From: an uncultured Clostridia bacterium
GTDB taxonomy: Bacteria; Bacillota; Clostridia; Christensenellales; Borkfalkiaceae
Direction of reading: 5' to 3'
Assembly (NCBI GenBank): GCA_947589585.1
Contig: CANQCA010000031.1
Coordinates: 1 to 14,428, forward strand
DNA length: 14,428 nt
Shown here: positions 8,080-14,428 of the stretch, piece after piece
Numbering within the stretch: the first letter of the stretch is position 1
Layout: each line of letters starts with the position of its first letter
Notes under the pieces: generated by a model
What the model saw: only the letters and a program-made list of their open reading frames with translations
Told to the model about the DNA's origin: nothing
The model's database searches: none
Position numbers and translations under genes: made by a program

Positions 8080-9025
8080 ATTTCCTCCATTTCCGCGAGA
8101 CGGTATTCTTCTTCGGCCTCGAGAGGCGCAGATAGACGATCGTGAGCGCGATGATGATAACGGCGAGAATGACGCCCGTCGCCGCACTCGCACCCGCGTC
8201 AAAGGATTGGAAAGCGTATTGATAGCTGAGAAGAAGCAGGGAGACGCTCGCCCCGTCCGGGCCGCCCGAGGTCATCACGAGCGGTTCATAGAACACCTGA
8301 AAGACGGAGATGATCTGCAGGATGAAGAGCATGCGGATCGTCGATCTGATGTGGGGAAGGGTGACGTGCCATATGCGGGCCAATGCCCCCGCGCCGTCCA
8401 TTCTCGCGGCCTCGTACTGCGAATTGTCGATGTTCTGCAGGGCCGAGAGATACACAAGGACGGTCCCCCCCGCTCCCCGCCATGTCATCGTGACGACGAT
8501 GAGCGGGATGGTGAGATCGGGATCGGAGAGGAAGGTGGATACGGGCAGGCCGAGGGCGGTAAGGAGCTGGTTCAAGACCGCGCCGGGGTTGGGGTCGAAA
8601 AGATACGACCACATGATGACGACCGCCATGCCCGAGACGATGGACGGGAAATAGATGCCGAGGCGGAAGACGGACTTGAAGTGCACCGCTTCGCTGAGGA
8701 GCAGCCCGAGCACGATGGGCACGAGAAAGCCGATGATGATGGACCAAAAGATGTATTTGAAGGTATTGACGAGGGCCTTCGTGAACATGGGGTCCCGAAA
8801 GACCTGCGCATAGTTCGCGAAGTTGTTGAATCCGACGGCCTCGAACCCCTTCGTCTCGCTGAACGAGAGGAGCACGTTTTCCGCGAGCGGTGCCCATACA
8901 AAGAAGAGGAAGAGAAGGAGTGCGGGGAGCATCAGAAGCCAGCCGCTCCAATTCCGCTTGAAGAGCCGCTTTGCCTTATAGGAGAGCGAGGAGCGGTCCT
9001 CGGGAAGCGCGTTCGCTTTTTTCAT
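8057..9025 (-). CDS. Carbohydrate ABC transporter permease, MalF type
   Basis: This 322-residue membrane protein has a basic N-terminus, then six predicted membrane segments at about 28-55, 90-112, 122-143, 172-196, 232-252 and 281-301. The coupling loop Y-E205-A-A-R-M-D-G (204-211) followed by V-T-L-P is canonical for contact with the ATPase. S-G-G-P-D-G near 253-258 is typical of MalF-like subunits. It sits between the binding-protein gene, with an 11-base gap, and the MalG-type gene, which it overlaps by 23 bp. A GGGGG ribosome site precedes the ATG. The length is normal for the sugar family (CUT1-like). Confidence 0.95.
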   Translation of the reverse strand: MKKANALPEDRSSLSYKAKRLFKRNWSGWLLMLPALLLFLFFVWAPLAENVLLSFSETKGFEAVGFNNFANYAQVFRDPMFTKALVNTFKYIFWSIIIGFLVPIVLGLLLSEAVHFKSVFRLGIYFPSIVSGMAVVIMWSYLFDPNPGAVLNQLLTALGLPVSTFLSDPDLTIPLIVVTMTWRGAGGTVLVYLSALQNIDNSQYEAARMDGAGALARIWHVTLPHIRSTIRMLFILQIISVFQVFYEPLVMTSGGPDGASVSLLLLSYQYAFQSFDAGASAATGVILAVIIIALTIVYLRLSRPKKNTVSRKWRKYAKKTAQ

Positions 9026-9036
9026 GAGTGTCCCCC

Positions 9037-10464
9037 TTATTTGACTTTATTGAGGAAATCCTTCTGGAATTGGTTGTTCGCCGTGTCGAGGAGACTCTTG
9101 CAGTTCGCCGTCCCCTTGTTGGAGAGAACGTTCTGAATGGCCGCGTCGAGAAGCTTATACATATCCTGGCAGTAGTAGGGCTCCTCGGCGCGCTTCATCC
9201 CGTCGAGCGTATCGAAGAAGTCGTTGTAATATTCGAGATGGACGTTGATATACTTCTCATCGAGGGCGTTTGCGGCCTCGAGATAATCCGCGTTCGTCCA
9301 CGGACGGATGGTCGGGATGATGGGCATGCCCTTTGCCTGCGCCGTCTGATGGCCCTTTTCGATGGCCGCCATCGAGATATCCTTGTCCGCTTCGGGGGAG
9401 CGGCCCATGTATTTGAGGAAGAGAAGGGCGCCTTTGATCTGTTCCTTCGTGGCATAGCTCGGGAAGACGTACGGGGTGCCGCCGTAGAGCGAATAGCGGC
9501 TCGTACCGTCGCCCGTGGGCATGGGCACGAGGGCGATATCGTCCTTGTTGAAGTTGAAGTTGGTCACGGGGAGCATGACGCTGTCGCTCCCGCAGAAGGC
9601 CATGGCGACGTTCTTCGAGCCGAATTTGGCGTACCAATCCGCATAGGTGAGCGAGGCGTCGGGATAGATGAGCTCGTCCACCGCCATGCCCCGGATCCAT
9701 TCGAGCGCCTTGACGGCGCCCTCGTCGTTGAGATTGGCCGTATATTTGCCGTCTGCGCCCTTCACCTGCATCGCCTCGCAGCCGAAGTTCCATGCCATAT
9801 TGCAGAACTGCCAGCCACCGTTGTTGTTCGCCGAGAGGATAACGAGGCCGTAGGTATTGGTATCCTTATAGGTCTCCACGATGATTTCGGCGACCTCGCG
9901 CACCTCGTCGAAGGTGGTGGGATAGAGGGGCTTCCCCTCGTCGTCGTAGAGCTTATAGGTGCCGTCGTCGTTCTTGTCGATGATGCCGACGTCGTAGAGC
10001 ATGTAGAGGTTCAGAAGCAGCCCCATGCCGTAGCCGTCGCGGGGGACGCCGTAGCACCTGCCGTCCTTGGAGACGGCGTCGCGCATGTTCGTATCCATCT
10101 TATCCAGCCAGCCCAGCTCGTTGAGTTCGTCTGTAATGTCGGCGATCCAGCCGTTGTCGATGAGCTTCTGCGGCTCGGTGAAATAGGTCTGGAAGACGGT
10201 GGGAAGCTGACGCGAAGTTGCCTTGGCGGTGATGGTATCCGCACTGTATTCGTACCTGTCCGCCACGATGTCGTATTCGGGATAGTCCGCCTCGAAGGCC
10301 GCCTCCCACTGCCTGTACATCTCGATATCCTGCGTGAGCGTAGGGTCGGGCCACATCCCGATGCTCACCTTGATCTTCCCGTCTCCCCCGCCGCAGGCGG
10401 CAAAGGACAGAAGGAGCGCGCTCCCCATCAGCACGGACATCGCCCCGCACAGCCATTTTTTCAT
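9037..10464 (-). CDS. Sugar-binding lipoprotein of the ABC importer
   Basis: This 475-residue extracellular solute-binding protein (SBP family 1, CUT1-like) has a signal peptide at residues 1-23, with K-K, a hydrophobic core and F-A-A-C24. The cysteine should be lipidated, although F at -3 is less common than L. The mature protein has the expected length. It begins with a strand, K-V-S-I-G-M-W, like many sugar-binding proteins, and contains aromatic-rich stretches and a P-Y-V-F-P segment. The start follows AAGGAGGG at a good distance. It is the first gene of the six-gene operon and should be the most abundant product. It captures the alpha-glucoside and delivers it to the two permeases. No ATPase gene is present in the operon. 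Confidence 0.95.
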   Translation of the reverse strand: MKKWLCGAMSVLMGSALLLSFAACGGGDGKIKVSIGMWPDPTLTQDIEMYRQWEAAFEADYPEYDIVADRYEYSADTITAKATSRQLPTVFQTYFTEPQKLIDNGWIADITDELNELGWLDKMDTNMRDAVSKDGRCYGVPRDGYGMGLLLNLYMLYDVGIIDKNDDGTYKLYDDEGKPLYPTTFDEVREVAEIIVETYKDTNTYGLVILSANNNGGWQFCNMAWNFGCEAMQVKGADGKYTANLNDEGAVKALEWIRGMAVDELIYPDASLTYADWYAKFGSKNVAMAFCGSDSVMLPVTNFNFNKDDIALVPMPTGDGTSRYSLYGGTPYVFPSYATKEQIKGALLFLKYMGRSPEADKDISMAAIEKGHQTAQAKGMPIIPTIRPWTNADYLEAANALDEKYINVHLEYYNDFFDTLDGMKRAEEPYYCQDMYKLLDAAIQNVLSNKGTANCKSLLDTANNQFQKDFLNKVK

Positions 10465-10502
10465 GATTTTTCCCTCCTTATCGGATACTTTTTCTCATTC
10501 TC

Positions 10503-10526
10503 ATTATAAATTAGCAAGTAAGTAAG
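10503..10526 (-). promoter_or_regulatory. Promoter of the importer/GH65 operon, weak -35
   Basis: On the minus strand a perfect TATAAT lies at 10508-10503, about 38 bases upstream of the binding-protein ATG. At 17 bases further upstream only TTTATC is found, a poor -35. The tandem CTTACTTACTT on the minus strand lies in the spacer, next to that position. A good -10 with a poor -35 fits a promoter that needs an activator, here plausibly the AraC-type regulator encoded nearby. Confidence 0.65.
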
Positions 10527-10563
10527 ATAAATAGGGTAAAACAGCAAAAACGTTGAGAAAACT

Positions 10564-10588
10564 GCCCACCTCTTGCAAAAGGGCGGGC
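10564..10588. promoter_or_regulatory. GC-rich inverted repeat over the plus-strand -35 region
   Basis: GCCCACCT (10564-10571) and GGGCGGGC (10581-10588) are imperfect inverted arms with one mismatch and one G-T pair. They flank and partly cover the -35 and spacer of the sensor gene promoter. A protein bound here would block that promoter. It could also be chance, because no second copy was found. Confidence 0.35.
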
Positions 10589-10601
10589 TATGTGGTATAA
10601 T
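10573..10601 (+). promoter_or_regulatory. Promoter of the sensor gene, start site at the ATG
   Basis: The -35 TTGCAA (10573-10578) is followed by 17 bases and TATAAT (10596-10601), with an extended -10 TG at 10593-10594. Only six bases separate the -10 from the ATG at 10608, so the predicted transcription start coincides with the A of the start codon. This implies a leaderless message. Confidence 0.75.
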
Positions 10602-10607
10602 CGGAGC

Positions 10608-11612
10608 ATGTTCCGAAAGCTCTCCCGCAACATTTTTCTCCCCATCTTTCTCATCTCGCTCGCGCTCATCCTCTTCGTGGACGTCCTCTCCGCCGTCATG
10701 ATCGCGAAGACGCTGAAAAGTGCCTTCGTCAGCGTCGGGCAGAGCCGTGTCGTCCGCGCGCTCGATTCCTCCGAGCTCTACATCAATTCCGTCTCCGCCT
10801 CCACCTACAACCTCTCGCAGAGCGGCATTCTCATCAGAGAACTCGAAGAAGACGGGGGTGCTTCGCTTACAAGTCTGCTCGATAACACCTGCAATTATTC
10901 GCTCAAGATGAACGGCGTTTGCGCCTATTCGGCGGGCGGGAAGGTCTATACCTCCTCGGGCATCTCCGCCGTCCCCTCTCTCGAAGAGCTGAAAGGCTGC
11001 GAGGGCATCTCCGCCTTCCTCGAAGGAGAAGCGGATAGCTTCATCTCCTTCCGCACAGCGCATATCGCGGATATCTATGCGAACGTCTCCTATCCCGATA
11101 AGATGGGCGTCGTCACCTGCTGCCAAAGGGTGCGCGGAGAAGGCGGGGAGACGGTCGGCTATATCTTCGCCGATGTGCTTCCCTCCAACCTCTACGACCT
11201 TCTCCTCGAGCGGGAACAGTTCGGCGAAGCGGAGGTGTTCATCACGTTCGGGGAAGAATACTTCGACTACGGCGGGAATGCGGCGCATGCGGACCTGCTT
11301 TCGGGCGGGCACAGCGGATATTTCAAATACGAGGCCGCCGCGGACGACGGGCTCTTCTCGCTCACCGTCTTCGAGAGCACGGCGCCCTACAGCCGCACCC
11401 TCGCCCTGCTCATCGGTGTGCTTCTGGCCGTCTCGGCCGTCCTCGCCGTCATGGCCTTTTTCGCGGCCATGGGTACCGCAAAAAGCGTCAAAAAGCGCCT
11501 CGACCGCCTTGCGGAAAAGATGAACGCACAGGAGCTTCCGTCCCTGCCTCCTGCGGACATGGGTGGCCCTTCTTCCGCCGAAGGGCAAACGGAATGCACC
11601 GATATCCATTGA
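10608..11612 (+). CDS. Membrane sensor protein without kinase or output domain
   Basis: The protein is 334 residues. Membrane segment 1 (about 8-30) follows the basic F-R-K-L-S-R-N. An extracytoplasmic sensor region (about 31-260) follows, then membrane segment 2 (about 264-288), then a 46-residue cytoplasmic tail that begins like a HAMP helix and ends in a Pro/Ser/Gly-rich stretch. The layout equals the front half of a YesM-type histidine kinase, Cache-like by inference. It lacks the phospho-acceptor and ATPase domains, and no HTH or methyl-accepting domain follows. A terminator begins eight bases after the stop, so no lost kinase half lies downstream. The sensor part holds five cysteines (95, 105, 131, 171, 172). 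The start at 10608 is chosen over 10590 because the latter precedes the -10 box. It may modulate the nearby kinase, or be a decayed kinase that kept its reading frame. Confidence 0.8.
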   Translation: MFRKLSRNIFLPIFLISLALILFVDVLSAVMIAKTLKSAFVSVGQSRVVRALDSSELYINSVSASTYNLSQSGILIRELEEDGGASLTSLLDNTCNYSLKMNGVCAYSAGGKVYTSSGISAVPSLEELKGCEGISAFLEGEADSFISFRTAHIADIYANVSYPDKMGVVTCCQRVRGEGGETVGYIFADVLPSNLYDLLLEREQFGEAEVFITFGEEYFDYGGNAAHADLLSGGHSGYFKYEAAADDGLFSLTVFESTAPYSRTLALLIGVLLAVSAVLAVMAFFAAMGTAKSVKKRLDRLAEKMNAQELPSLPPADMGGPSSAEGQTECTDIH

Positions 11613-11620
11613 ATTACCAG

Positions 11621-11653
11621 AAAAAATCGGCACCCCGCGGTGCCGGTTTTTTT
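11621..11653. terminator. Bidirectional terminator between convergent genes
   Basis: CGGCACC (11628-11634) and GGTGCCG (11639-11645) form a perfect 7-bp stem with a four-base loop. It has six A on the left and seven T on the right. It lies eight bases after the sensor gene stop and seven bases after the kinase gene stop, so it can end both transcripts. Confidence 0.93.
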
Positions 11654-11660
11654 ATGGAGT

Positions 11661-13343
11661 TTATCGCTTTTTCAACCGCGCCCTGACGCACGTCCCCTTC
11701 CCCTTTTGCGAAGTGACCGTAAGCCCGTATCCGTCGCCGTATTGGAGATGGATGCGCTCGTTGACGTTCTTGAGGCCGTAGCCGCCCTCCACGCCCGCGG
11801 GCCGCGCGAGGATGTCTTCGGGGACGTCGAAACCGCAGCCGTCGTCCTCCACTTCGAAGATGATATCTTCCCCCTCGGCGAAGGCACGGATGAAAAGGTT
11901 CCCGCTGCCCCCGTCGAAGGCGTATTTGAGGCTGTTTTCGATGATGGGCTGCAGGATGAGTTTTAAGATCATCGCGGAGGCGATCTCCTCTTCCGTATCG
12001 ATATGGACCGTGACCCTGCCCGGGTGGCGGATGGCGTCGATCTCGAGATAGCTCTTCACCATCTCGATCTCGTCGGACACTTTGACGAACTTATCCCCAC
12101 CGTGCAAAAAGAGACGGAAGAAGCGGGCGAGGTTCATCACGAGCCTGTCGATCTCGGACTGCTTCTTGATGCGTGCCATCCAGGAGATGGCGTCGAGAGT
12201 ATTGTAGAGGAAGTGCGGGTTGATCTGCATCTGCAAGCTCTCGAGCTCCAGCCTTCTCTGGAGCTGCATATCCTCACGGTTCTTCTCCACGAGGTCGTAG
12301 ATCCTGTCCATCATGTCGTCGTATGTGCGTTCGAGCTGGGTAAGCTCGTCGCCCGCGGGAAGGACGGAGGCATGGGTGTGCGTCGGTTCCGCAGTCGCGC
12401 TGATGCTCTCGCTGAGCAGCTTGATGGGCCGCGAGATCTTCCTCGCCCTGATGACGGCGAGAATGACGGAGACGACGAGCATCGCAAAGGAGACGCAGAG
12501 GACGACGGCGAGCGTCGTGTCGATTTCGCCGAAATAGTAGTTATAGTCGAGGACGCTGACGATACAGCTGTCGAACCCGTAGCGGGAATTGAGCGTCTCC
12601 GCCCGCCCCGTGACGACAATGCTCTTCACGCCGTCCAGCGTCCGCGTCTTGTATGTGGGGGAAGCGGCGGGTTCGTAGACGTCGCTCTCGACGATGACCT
12701 TCCCGACGAGCGTCTCGTCGATGTGCGAGACGATATATCCGTCCGAGCGCATGATAAAGGAATACCCTTCCCCGCCCGAGACGGGATTGCACATTCCGCG
12801 GATCTTGCTCTCCGACATATAGAAGAGCAGGATGCCCTCGAAGCCGTTCACGACGCCGCTCGAACAGATCCCGAGGACGAGGCTTCTGTTTACGTTCCCG
12901 ACATAGAGAAGGTCGTTCTTTCTCTTTTCGAGATCTGCATAGCCGTCCGAGGTGTAGGCGGCGCTGTCGTGCAGAGAGAAGCGGTCGGGGCCGAGGAGGA
13001 ATTCGACGTCGTCGAAGTATTCGGGATCGACGCCCGCCCGCCGCATGAGCGAGGAAAAATTCTCTTCCCTCTCCCCTCTCTCCGCCCCCGGATCCGCGAT
13101 CGCAAGGAGAAGCTCCACGTTGGCGCTTCCCATGATGCGCCCGTAGAGATAAGCGCTCTCGTTGATGACGTCCGTGACGGCGAGATCGAGCTCCCCCTGC
13201 ATGGAGAAGGAATTGCGGCGGATATAGTCGTTCATCGAGATGCGGAAGCCGACATAAAACACCGCGATCAGTACGGAGAAGACCGCGGTCAGGATGCTCA
13301 CGAAGGAGAGGATGAATTTGGCGGAGATGTGTTTCAGCTTCAT
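11661..13343 (-). CDS. YesM-type sensor histidine kinase
   Basis: This is a 560-residue membrane kinase. Membrane segment 1 (about 10-33) and segment 2 (about 278-300) enclose a Cache-like sensor with G-Y-S-F-I-M-R-S-D-G-Y-I near 193-204. A HAMP linker and coiled region follow. The His_kinase domain has the phospho-acceptor H377 in N-P-H-F-L-Y-N, and the HATPase domain has an N box (I-I-E-N470-S), D-D-G-C-G near 500-504 and G-G-Y-G-L near 520-524. This is the LytS/YesM class, which usually senses extracellular sugars or peptides. The start at 13343 overlaps the regulator stop as ATGA. An in-frame ATG at 13364 would add seven residues and has no better ribosome site. It should phosphorylate the adjacent regulator. 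Substrate sensing for the importer operon is inferred from position. Confidence 0.93.
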   Translation of the reverse strand: MKLKHISAKFILSFVSILTAVFSVLIAVFYVGFRISMNDYIRRNSFSMQGELDLAVTDVINESAYLYGRIMGSANVELLLAIADPGAERGEREENFSSLMRRAGVDPEYFDDVEFLLGPDRFSLHDSAAYTSDGYADLEKRKNDLLYVGNVNRSLVLGICSSGVVNGFEGILLFYMSESKIRGMCNPVSGGEGYSFIMRSDGYIVSHIDETLVGKVIVESDVYEPAASPTYKTRTLDGVKSIVVTGRAETLNSRYGFDSCIVSVLDYNYYFGEIDTTLAVVLCVSFAMLVVSVILAVIRARKISRPIKLLSESISATAEPTHTHASVLPAGDELTQLERTYDDMMDRIYDLVEKNREDMQLQRRLELESLQMQINPHFLYNTLDAISWMARIKKQSEIDRLVMNLARFFRLFLHGGDKFVKVSDEIEMVKSYLEIDAIRHPGRVTVHIDTEEEIASAMILKLILQPIIENSLKYAFDGGSGNLFIRAFAEGEDIIFEVEDDGCGFDVPEDILARPAGVEGGYGLKNVNERIHLQYGDGYGLTVTSQKGKGTCVRARLKKR

Positions 13344-14428
13344 TGCATTTTCTTTTCCAGCCATTCGCTCGCCGTACAGCCGAGAAAATCTTTGAAAACT
13401 TGTCCGAAATATTTGACGTCGTTATACCCGACGGCATAGGCGATCTCGCCGATGCGCAGATCCCCGAGGAGGAGCAGCTCCTGCGCCTTGAGCATTCTGT
13501 ACTCGGTGAGGCACTCGTTGAAGGTCTTGCCGAGCTCTGCCTTGAACTCGTGCATGAGATGGCTCTCGGAGGTGAAGAGCATTTCGGCGACCGTCTTCAC
13601 CGAGAGTTTTTTCGCATAGTCTCGTTCGATGATGGAAAGGGCGTCGCGGACCACCTTCTTGAGCCGTCCGTTTTCGCTCTCCGTCACCACGCAGTTGATC
13701 GCCGTATAGATGGTGTTCTTGCTCAGCTCCTTTGCCGTGCGGTAGGCCCCGCAGATATCCCCGTTGAAGGCGGTGGCGGCAACGGGAAAGCGGGTGTCGG
13801 TATCCTTCAGGGCCGCATCGAGCAGTTTCTCTATCTCTCTCCGCACGACGCTGCAGGGCGCGGAAGTGAGCATCACCGCCCTATCGGGGAACACTTCGCA
13901 GGCGCTTGTGTATCCCGAAAGCTCTTTCTGTGCGTTTGCAAGAAAGACGGAAATGTAGGGATCGTTTGTATAGACGTAGATGAGCGTGCCCTCTTTGGGG
14001 AGTTCGACGCCGAGAAGGGCGAGCTGCTCCGCCGCCGCAAAGCCCTCTTCCCCCGAGAGAAGTTTCTCGAACTGCTCCCGCCGCACGATGGGCAGGCTGC
14101 TGATGAACTGCCCGAGCATGCGGCTGTCCCGGCGTTTTTCGTGCAATTTCGCCATGACTTCGCTCACCCGCCGCAAGAGCTCCTCGCTCTCGATGGGCTT
14201 GAGAAGAAAGCCCGCGACACCGCTGTCGAGCGCCCGCCGCGCGTTCTCGAAATCCTTATACCCGCTGTAGACGATGACGGCGAGGTCTGCCCCTTCTTCG
14301 AAGAGCGTCTTCGCCATCTGCAACCCGTCCATCACGGGCATGCGGACGTCGGCGATGATGAGGTCGGGGCGAAGGCTTCTCGCCATCTCCAACCCCTTCT
14401 CGCCGTTTTCCGCCACGGCGGCGACTTC
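13340..14428 (-). CDS. YesN-type response regulator, AraC output, N-terminus cut
   Basis: 362 residues are visible, and roughly 30 N-terminal residues lie beyond the right edge. The receiver has the phospho-acceptor Asp in I-A-D27-V-R-M-P (visible numbering), a switch Ser in V-Y-S55-G-Y, and K77 in L-L-K-P. A middle region (about 110-260) is of the kind often found in YesN proteins. The last 100 residues are an AraC-type double helix-turn-helix ending I-G-E-I-A-Y-A-V-G-Y-N-D and F-G-Q-V-F-K. The protein binds DNA and usually activates transport operons. Its stop overlaps the kinase start, so the two are translationally coupled. The likely target is the promoter at 10503-10526, by position and the weak -35 there. 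A frame starting at 14416 would use an internal GTG inside the receiver, so it is not the real start. Confidence 0.93.
   Translation of the reverse strand, partial: EVAAVAENGEKGLEMARSLRPDLIIADVRMPVMDGLQMAKTLFEEGADLAVIVYSGYKDFENARRALDSGVAGFLLKPIESEELLRRVSEVMAKLHEKRRDSRMLGQFISSLPIVRREQFEKLLSGEEGFAAAEQLALLGVELPKEGTLIYVYTNDPYISVFLANAQKELSGYTSACEVFPDRAVMLTSAPCSVVRREIEKLLDAALKDTDTRFPVAATAFNGDICGAYRTAKELSKNTIYTAINCVVTESENGRLKKVVRDALSIIERDYAKKLSVKTVAEMLFTSESHLMHEFKAELGKTFNECLTEYRMLKAQELLLLGDLRIGEIAYAVGYNDVKYFGQVFKDFLGCTASEWLEKKMQ

Noticed and set aside
6556..8145. A 529-codon plus-strand frame opposite GH65 and permease genes
   Set aside because: It crosses two real genes on the other strand, is His/Asp/Arg-rich, and has no recognisable domain.
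9028..10509. A 493-codon plus-strand frame opposite the binding protein
   Set aside because: The product is low-complexity Val/Glu/His-rich without a ribosome site, and it mirrors a clear lipoprotein gene.
10541..10560. Possible catabolite-responsive (cre) site around AAACGTT
   Set aside because: Only the centre fits the consensus. The outer TG and CA positions fail, so it is too weak to call.
10461..11633. A 390-codon open frame on the minus strand opposite the sensor gene
   Set aside because: Its product is rich in Asp, Glu, Gly, His and Arg with no membrane or domain pattern. The plus frame has two clean membrane segments, a promoter and a terminator. The minus frame is a shadow of GC-rich codon use.
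12003..13439. A 478-codon plus-strand frame opposite the kinase
   Set aside because: Same shadow composition. The minus strand has all kinase motifs in order.

Overview
The window reads as Gram-positive, Clostridia-like DNA, probably from an uncultured gut anaerobe. Coding DNA is fairly GC-rich and intergenic DNA is AT-rich. Promoters look sigma-A-like, Shine-Dalgarno sequences are AGGAGG-type, secreted proteins carry lipoboxes, and the two-component system is of the YesM/YesN class. The lineage is inferred from these traits and no genus can be named. Nine protein-coding genes are supported, eight on the minus strand and one on the plus strand. I saw no tRNA, rRNA, CRISPR array or insertion sequence.

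Layout. (1) Positions 1-1895, minus: the N-terminal 631 residues of a large surface lipoprotein, running off the left edge. It has two 51-residue His/Cys repeats followed by a series of roughly 90-residue units, most marked by a G-x-W motif. A strong promoter lies upstream. (2) Positions 1896-2336: AT-rich intergenic DNA ending in a long hairpin terminator. (3) Positions 2337-10464, minus: a six-gene operon in the order solute-binding lipoprotein, two ABC permeases, two divergent GH65 phosphorylase-type enzymes, beta-phosphoglucomutase. (4) Positions 10465-10607: a divergent control region. (5) Positions 10608-11612, plus: a membrane sensor protein with no kinase or output domain, apparently translated from a leaderless mRNA. 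(6) Positions 11621-11653: a bidirectional terminator. (7) Positions 11661-14428, minus: a YesM-type histidine kinase and its YesN-type AraC response regulator, whose N-terminus lies beyond the right edge.

How the genes fit together. The binding protein and two permeases should import a small alpha-glucoside, using an ATPase encoded elsewhere. GH65 phosphorylases split alpha-glucosides with phosphate, inverting the anomer to give beta-glucose 1-phosphate. Beta-phosphoglucomutase converts this to glucose 6-phosphate, which makes the operon chemically self-consistent. The adjacent two-component system is the likely regulator, and the isolated sensor between the two operons may modulate it.

The most unusual points are the second GH65 enzyme, which ends cleanly without the usual C-terminal beta-domain, the kinase-less sensor with its predicted leaderless start, and the modular G-x-W lipoprotein. 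The substrate of the system cannot be read from sequence alone.
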